A model generated the notes under the pieces. That model was not told the DNA's origin. It saw nothing but the letters and a program-made list of their open reading frames with translations, and made no database searches. This document shows, piece by piece, positions 60,026-64,000 of a stretch of 64,000 bases of DNA. The first letter of the stretch is position 1. Each line of letters opens with the position of its first letter. Made by a program: the position numbers and the translations under genes. The stretch is from the NCBI RefSeq assembly GCF_001645105.1, contig NZ_LKEG01000042.1:225618-289617 (forward strand), written 5' to 3'. The DNA is from Pseudomonas marginalis. Lineage in GTDB: Bacteria > Pseudomonadota > Gammaproteobacteria > Pseudomonadales > Pseudomonadaceae.

Positions 60026-60339
60026 TGCGCGCTCCGTAAGGGGTCGGGTTCATCCCTGGGGGGACGTCTTTTATTTTGCCGTTTGGCACTATAAACCCGA
60101 ATTGTGCAATGAGCATGTCCTTGCGCGCTTAGACCTGTGTCAGCCCTTCTCTCCCCCGGCCATCGGGGTACACAGAGTGGATACGCCCGCGGCGTGTAGA
60201 GCCTGCCGGCAAAGGAGCGACAGTGAGACCGTCATCGGGGGCAAGCCCCCTCCCACATTGAACCGCGGTCATCCCGACAAAACGCGGTCAAGTGTGGGAG
60301 GGGGCTTGTCCCCGATAGCTATTTCAGCAACACCACCAC
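60026..60339. other. Spacer between pip and hutG
   Basis: A 314-base region without a gene. It holds the upstream region of pip (its promoter was not resolved) and the swapped-orientation REPIN at 60233-60316. I see no other element. Confidence 0.6.
60233..60316. repeat. REPIN, type A, copy 6, arms in swapped orientation
   Basis: Both type A arms are present, but the GTGGGAG ends face inward and the ATCGGGG ends face outward, the reverse of all other copies in the window. The inner gap contains two direct copies of CGCGGTCA. One arm has a single change (GGCTTGTCCCC). Confidence 0.85.
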
Positions 60340-61140
60340 TCACCGATAGCGCGCTTGCCCCCAAGCTAACACCCCTTCCAGCAATTGCTTGAGCACCACC
60401 CGCGTCGGCTCGGCCAGGTCCGGGCGATAAAGGAACGGCTCAACCTCTTCCATGTAAGTGCTCTGGCACAACTCCAGCTGTACAGCATGGATATCCTGCG
60501 CCGGGTCACCGTAATGCCGGGTGATATGGCCGCCCTTGAAACGTCCGTTGAGTACATGGGTGTACTGCGGATGGGTGGCGCAGATGGCCTCCAACTGGCT
60601 GGCCAGCCCTGGATCACAGGCAGCGCCGTTGAAGGTGCCAAGGTTGAAGTCCGGCAACTTGCCGTCGAACAGGTGCGGGATCACCGAGCGGATCGAATGC
60701 GCGTCAAACAGCAAGGCATAACCGAACTCGGCCTTGAGCCGCGCCAGTTCTTCTTGCAGCGTGCGGTGATAGGGGCCCCAGATCTTTTGCAGGTAACTGG
60801 CGCGCTCGGTCTCGCTCGGTTCCAGCCCTTCACGGAACAACGGCACACCCTCGAACAACGTGGCCGGGTATAGGCCGGTGGTGGCACCGGCATACAGTGG
60901 CTTGTCGTCGGAGGGCCGATTCAAGTCGATCACAAACCGCGAATATTCGGCCGACAGGGTGCTGGCACCCAGGGCTTCGGCAAAGTCATACAGCGTGGGG
61001 ATGTGCCAGTCGGTGTCCGGCAGGCTTTGCGCCTCGGGGATCAACCCTGCCTCGACGGCGGGTGTGAGGCGCAGGCCGGCGTGGGGCATGCTGATCAGCA
61101 GCGGCACGCGGCCTTGTGTGAAGTTCAGAACCTTATCCAC
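60340..61140 (-). CDS. hutG: N-formylglutamate deformylase
   Basis: Enzyme of 266 residues that hydrolyses N-formylglutamate to glutamate and formate in the five-step histidine pathway of Pseudomonas. Family motifs include PLLISMPHAGLRLTP at the start and LFDAHSIRS and GRFKGGHITRHYG with metal-binding His. Start taken as GTG at 61140, with GAGGAG 8 bases upstream; a TTG at 61146 is too near it. Follows hutI by 12 bases. Confidence 0.94.
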   Translation of the reverse strand: MDKVLNFTQGRVPLLISMPHAGLRLTPAVEAGLIPEAQSLPDTDWHIPTLYDFAEALGASTLSAEYSRFVIDLNRPSDDKPLYAGATTGLYPATLFEGVPLFREGLEPSETERASYLQKIWGPYHRTLQEELARLKAEFGYALLFDAHSIRSVIPHLFDGKLPDFNLGTFNGAACDPGLASQLEAICATHPQYTHVLNGRFKGGHITRHYGDPAQDIHAVQLELCQSTYMEEVEPFLYRPDLAEPTRVVLKQLLEGVLAWGQARYR

Positions 61141-61152
61141 AAGCAATACTCC

Positions 61153-62358
61153 TCAAACAGTGACGTCGACGCCGTGGCGCACGACGCGTTTATCCAGCTC
61201 GCCACCCAGCCAATAGGCCAGGTCGGCAGGGCGATCGATCTGCCAGGCCACAAAATCCGCAACCTTGCCCACTTCCAACGAACCATGAGTGTCGCCCATG
61301 CCCAGCGCAGTGGCGGCATGTTGCGTAGCACCGGCGAGGGCTTCCTCCGGGGTCATGCGGAACAGCGTGCAAGCCATGTTGAGCATCAGGCGCACCGACA
61401 GCGCTGGGGACGTGCCGGGGTTGAGATCGCTGGCGATGGCGATTTTCACACCGTGTTTGCGCAAGGCCTCCATCGGCGGCAACTGGGTTTCGCGCAGGAA
61501 GTAGAACGCGCCGGGCAGCAAGACCGCGACGGTGCCGGAGGCGGCCATGGCGATGGCGTCTTCTTCGGTCATGAATTCCAGGTGGTCCGCCGACAACGCG
61601 TGGTAACGCGCCGCGAGGCTGGAGCCGTGCAGCGACGAAAGCTGTTCGGCGTGCAGCTTCACCGGCAGGCCCAGTTGCTGGGCGACTTTGAACACGCGCT
61701 CCACCTGCTCGGTGGAGAACGCCAGGTATTCGCAGAACGCATCCACCGCGTCCACCAAGCCTTCGGCCGCCAAAGCCGGCAGCATTTCGGTGCAGATGTG
61801 GTCGATGTAATCGTCGGCGCGGTCCTTGTACTCCGGCGGCAACGCGTGGGCCGCCAGGCACGTGGCGCGCACGCTGACCGGCAGCGCTTCGCCGAGGCGA
61901 CGGGCCACTCGCAGCATTTTGCGTTCGTTGACCAGGTCCAGCCCATAGCCGGACTTGATCTCCACCGTGGTGACGCCGTCGCGCAGCAGACTGCGCAAGC
62001 GCTTTTCAGCGCTGGCAAACAGTTCATCTTCCGTCGCCGCGCGGGTGGCACGCACGGTGCTGGCAATACCGCCGCCCTTGGCGGCGATCTCGGCGTAGCT
62101 GACACCTTCGAGGCGCTGCTCGAATTCGCCGCTGCGGTTGCCACCGAACACCGTGTGGGTGTGACAGTCGATCAGCCCGGGGGTGACCCACGCGCCTTGC
62201 AGGTCATGCACCTGGGCGTAATCCGCCGTCGGTACCTGGCTGCGGGGGCCGATCCACTCGATGAGCGAACCAGCGGTCACCAGGGCGGCGTCCTCGATGA
62301 TCGAGTATTTGCCCTGGGCCATGGTTGCGACGTGGCAGTGTTGCCAAAGCGTTTTCAT
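61153..62358 (-). CDS. hutI: Imidazolonepropionase
   Basis: Zinc amidohydrolase of 401 residues that opens imidazolone-5-propionate to N-formimino-glutamate. The metal-binding motif is GLIDCHTHTVFGG, with more His residues in CLAAHALPPEY, VKLHAEQLSS and the ALSADHLEFM block. The Asp in ASDLNPGTSP completes the site. ATG at 62358 has GGAGGT upstream; in-frame GTG and TTG just before it are less likely. Between hutT and hutG. Confidence 0.96.
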   Translation of the reverse strand: MKTLWQHCHVATMAQGKYSIIEDAALVTAGSLIEWIGPRSQVPTADYAQVHDLQGAWVTPGLIDCHTHTVFGGNRSGEFEQRLEGVSYAEIAAKGGGIASTVRATRAATEDELFASAEKRLRSLLRDGVTTVEIKSGYGLDLVNERKMLRVARRLGEALPVSVRATCLAAHALPPEYKDRADDYIDHICTEMLPALAAEGLVDAVDAFCEYLAFSTEQVERVFKVAQQLGLPVKLHAEQLSSLHGSSLAARYHALSADHLEFMTEEDAIAMAASGTVAVLLPGAFYFLRETQLPPMEALRKHGVKIAIASDLNPGTSPALSVRLMLNMACTLFRMTPEEALAGATQHAATALGMGDTHGSLEVGKVADFVAWQIDRPADLAYWLGGELDKRVVRHGVDVTV

Positions 62359-62373
62359 CAACACCTCCCTAGA

Positions 62374-63783
62374 TTAACGATGAGACAAAGCCGGGTCGCA
62401 GTGCACCTTGGCCGCTTGCCCGGCTGCAGGCTTGACCCACAACAGGTAAGCAACCACCAGCAGCACGATCCACACGGCACCGACCAGCAAAGCGGCCTGG
62501 GTGTCCGGGAAGTAACCCAGCACGCCAAACACGAACAGCATGAAGACGATGGCGGCCGCAGGCGCATAAGGCCAGAACGGCACGGGGAATTTCAGCTCGG
62601 CGACTTGTTCCTGGGTCATCGAGCGGCGCATCGCGACCTGGGTGAACAGGATCATCAGCCAGACCCACACAGTGGCGAAGGTCGCGATCGAGGCGATCAG
62701 CAGGAACACGTTTTCCGGGATCAGGTAGTTGAGCACCACACCGCCCAGCAGCGCCGCGCCCATCACCACCACGGTCATCCACGGCACGCCGTGCTTGGAC
62801 AACTGCGCAAAGCCCTTGGGCGCCTGCCCTTGTTGGGCCAGACCGTACATCATGCGGCCGGCGCCGAAGATGTCGCTGTTGATGGCCGAGACGGCTGCCG
62901 AGATCACCACGATGTTGAGGATGGTCGCCGCCGAGCCGATGCCCAGGTTGCTGAAGATCTGCACGAACGGGCTGCCCTGGCTGCCGATCTGCGGCCATGG
63001 GTAGATCGCCATCAACACAAACAAGGTCAGCACGTAGAACAACAGGATACGCAGCGGCACCGCGTTGATCGCCTTGGGGATCACGCGTTGCGGGTCCTTG
63101 GCTTCGCCGGCGGTAATACCGATGATTTCAATGCCGCCAAAAGCGAACATCACCACCGCGAACGAGGCGATCAGGCCGCCGATGCCATTGGGCATGAAGC
63201 CACCGTGGGCCCACAGGTTGCTGAGACCGCTGGCCTGGGTGTCACCGGCCGAATGGATGCCGAACAGCATGATGCCGAAACCGCCGAGGATCATCGCGAC
63301 GATGGCGCCGACCTTGAGCAGCGACAGCCAGAACTCCATTTCGCCAAACACTTTGACGTTGCACAGGTTCAGGCCGCCGATCAGAAACACAATGCCGAGG
63401 ACCCAGACCCAGCGCGCGACGTCGGGAAACCAGAAGCCCATGTAGATGCCGAAGGCGGTGACGTCGGCCAGGCAGACGATGATCATTTCAAAGGCGTAGG
63501 TCCAACCGAGGATAAACCCCGCCATTGGGCCCAGGTAGGTGCTGGCGTACTGGCCGAAGGAGCCGGCGACCGGGTTGTGCACGGCCATTTCGCCGAGGGC
63601 GCGCATCACCATGAACACGGCGGCGCCGCCGATCAGGTAGGCCAGCAGCACAGCGGGGCCCGCCATCTGGATCGCAGAGGCAGAGCCATAGAACAGCCCG
63701 GTGCCGATCGCGGAACCGAGTGCCATGAAGCGAATATGTCGGGCGCTGAGCCCGCGTTTCAAACCCTTTTCTTGCTGTTGCAT
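62374..63783 (-). CDS. hutT: Amino-acid permease, probable histidine transporter
   Basis: Permease of 469 residues of the AAT/APC family with about twelve membrane helices. The start is LKRGLSARHIRFMALGSAIGTG with the substrate-binding IGTGLFYGSA loop, typical of ProY/HutT. Position directly before hutI makes histidine (or urocanate) the most likely substrate, but the sequence alone does not fix it. ATG at 63783 with GGACGAG upstream. Only 15 bases separate its end from hutI. Confidence 0.88.
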   Translation of the reverse strand: MQQQEKGLKRGLSARHIRFMALGSAIGTGLFYGSASAIQMAGPAVLLAYLIGGAAVFMVMRALGEMAVHNPVAGSFGQYASTYLGPMAGFILGWTYAFEMIIVCLADVTAFGIYMGFWFPDVARWVWVLGIVFLIGGLNLCNVKVFGEMEFWLSLLKVGAIVAMILGGFGIMLFGIHSAGDTQASGLSNLWAHGGFMPNGIGGLIASFAVVMFAFGGIEIIGITAGEAKDPQRVIPKAINAVPLRILLFYVLTLFVLMAIYPWPQIGSQGSPFVQIFSNLGIGSAATILNIVVISAAVSAINSDIFGAGRMMYGLAQQGQAPKGFAQLSKHGVPWMTVVVMGAALLGGVVLNYLIPENVFLLIASIATFATVWVWLMILFTQVAMRRSMTQEQVAELKFPVPFWPYAPAAAIVFMLFVFGVLGYFPDTQAALLVGAVWIVLLVVAYLLWVKPAAGQAAKVHCDPALSHR

Positions 63784-63840
63784 TTCTCGTCCTTAATTAT
63801 TCTTATCCTGAGAAAAATCCAAACCTGGCGCCTGACAACT

Positions 63841-63972
63841 GTAGTGAGCGGGCTTGCCCCGCGCTGGGCTGCGAAGCAGCCCTGAAATGGCCACCGCATG
63901 TCTTCAGACAGAACGCGACGGCAGGTTTTGGGGCTGCTGCGCAGCCCAGCGCGGGGCAAGCCCGCTCACTAC
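63841..63972. repeat. Long palindromic repeat, type B, copy 2
   Basis: Both outer ends read GTAGTGAGCGGGCTTGCCCC and run inward to GGGCTGCGAAGCAGCCC, forming an inverted repeat. It separates hutT from the next gene upstream and may act on the hut transcript. The same sequence family is at 22248-22393. Confidence 0.85.
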
Positions 63973-63984
63973 AGGGTGTTGCGG

Positions 63985-64000
63985 TTACAGGCTCGGCAGG
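63985..64000 (-). CDS. Possible 3' end of a preceding hut gene, cut by the window edge
   Basis: On the minus strand the last bases can be read as codons for Leu-Pro-Ser-Leu followed by TAA (63985-63987). In related Pseudomonas, hutH lies upstream of hutT in this direction, which would fit. Four codons cannot prove it. Confidence 0.3.

Noticed and set aside
61003..63885. A 960-codon plus-strand open frame opposite hutI and hutT
   Set aside because: Antisense to two clearly recognised genes, low-complexity His/Gln/Arg-rich product with no motif.

Overview
The window reads as chromosome of a fluorescent pseudomonad, most likely the Pseudomonas fluorescens group. The evidence is the GC-rich coding style, the two-synthase medium-chain PHA locus phaC1-phaZ-phaC2-phaD with divergent phaF/phaI, the order priA-argS-ftsN-hslVU, the hisIE-tatABC arrangement, and many copies of the palindromic REP/REPIN elements typical of that group. 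The window is almost entirely genes. No rRNA, tRNA, CRISPR array, insertion sequence or prophage was seen.

Layout. Positions 1-2034 hold the end of a polyketide/fatty-acid-like cluster (ketoreductase, ketosynthase, small lipoprotein), probably an aryl polyene cluster. Positions 2245-5011 hold a solitary MazF/PemK-like toxin and a divergent LysR-MFS pair resembling ynfL-ynfM. Positions 5131-22244 are a housekeeping block: hemE, gltDB, a DamX-like AAA+/SPOR protein, aroB, aroK, a compact pilMN(OP)Q operon and the divergent mrcA. Positions 22472-32770 hold maeB, a secreted nuclease, rpmE, priA, argS, ftsN, hslVU and a DUF971 gene. Positions 33020-39909 are the PHA granule locus. Positions 40054-46028 are a tight ubiE-ubiJ-ubiB-hisI-hisE-tatABC-rsmE run. 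Positions 46136-50131 hold two tandem chemoreceptors. Positions 50325-53867 are an amino-acid ABC transporter with a second, duplicated binding protein. Positions 54053-58352 are opgGH (osmoregulated periplasmic glucans). Positions 58620-60025 are dtd and pip. Positions 60340-63783 are hutG-hutI-hutT (histidine use), continuing beyond the window.

How the genes work together. The pha block makes (PhaC1/C2), degrades (PhaZ), regulates (PhaD) and organises (PhaF/PhaI) storage granules. The pilM-Q genes sit beside aroK-aroB-damX exactly as hofMNOPQ does in E. coli. They share its small protein sizes, which suggests a DNA-uptake or reduced type IV pilus alignment complex rather than a full pilus machine. 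The hut genes carry out the last steps from imidazolonepropionate to glutamate.

The most unusual items are a PilO-PilP fusion, a shortened PilM lacking its middle, an rpmE terminator lying inside the signal-peptide codons of the nuclease gene, a 12-base inverted repeat around a sigma-54-like site upstream of phaC1, one REPIN with its two arms in swapped orientation, and an orphan MazF-like toxin. I saw no wholly new defence or mobile system.
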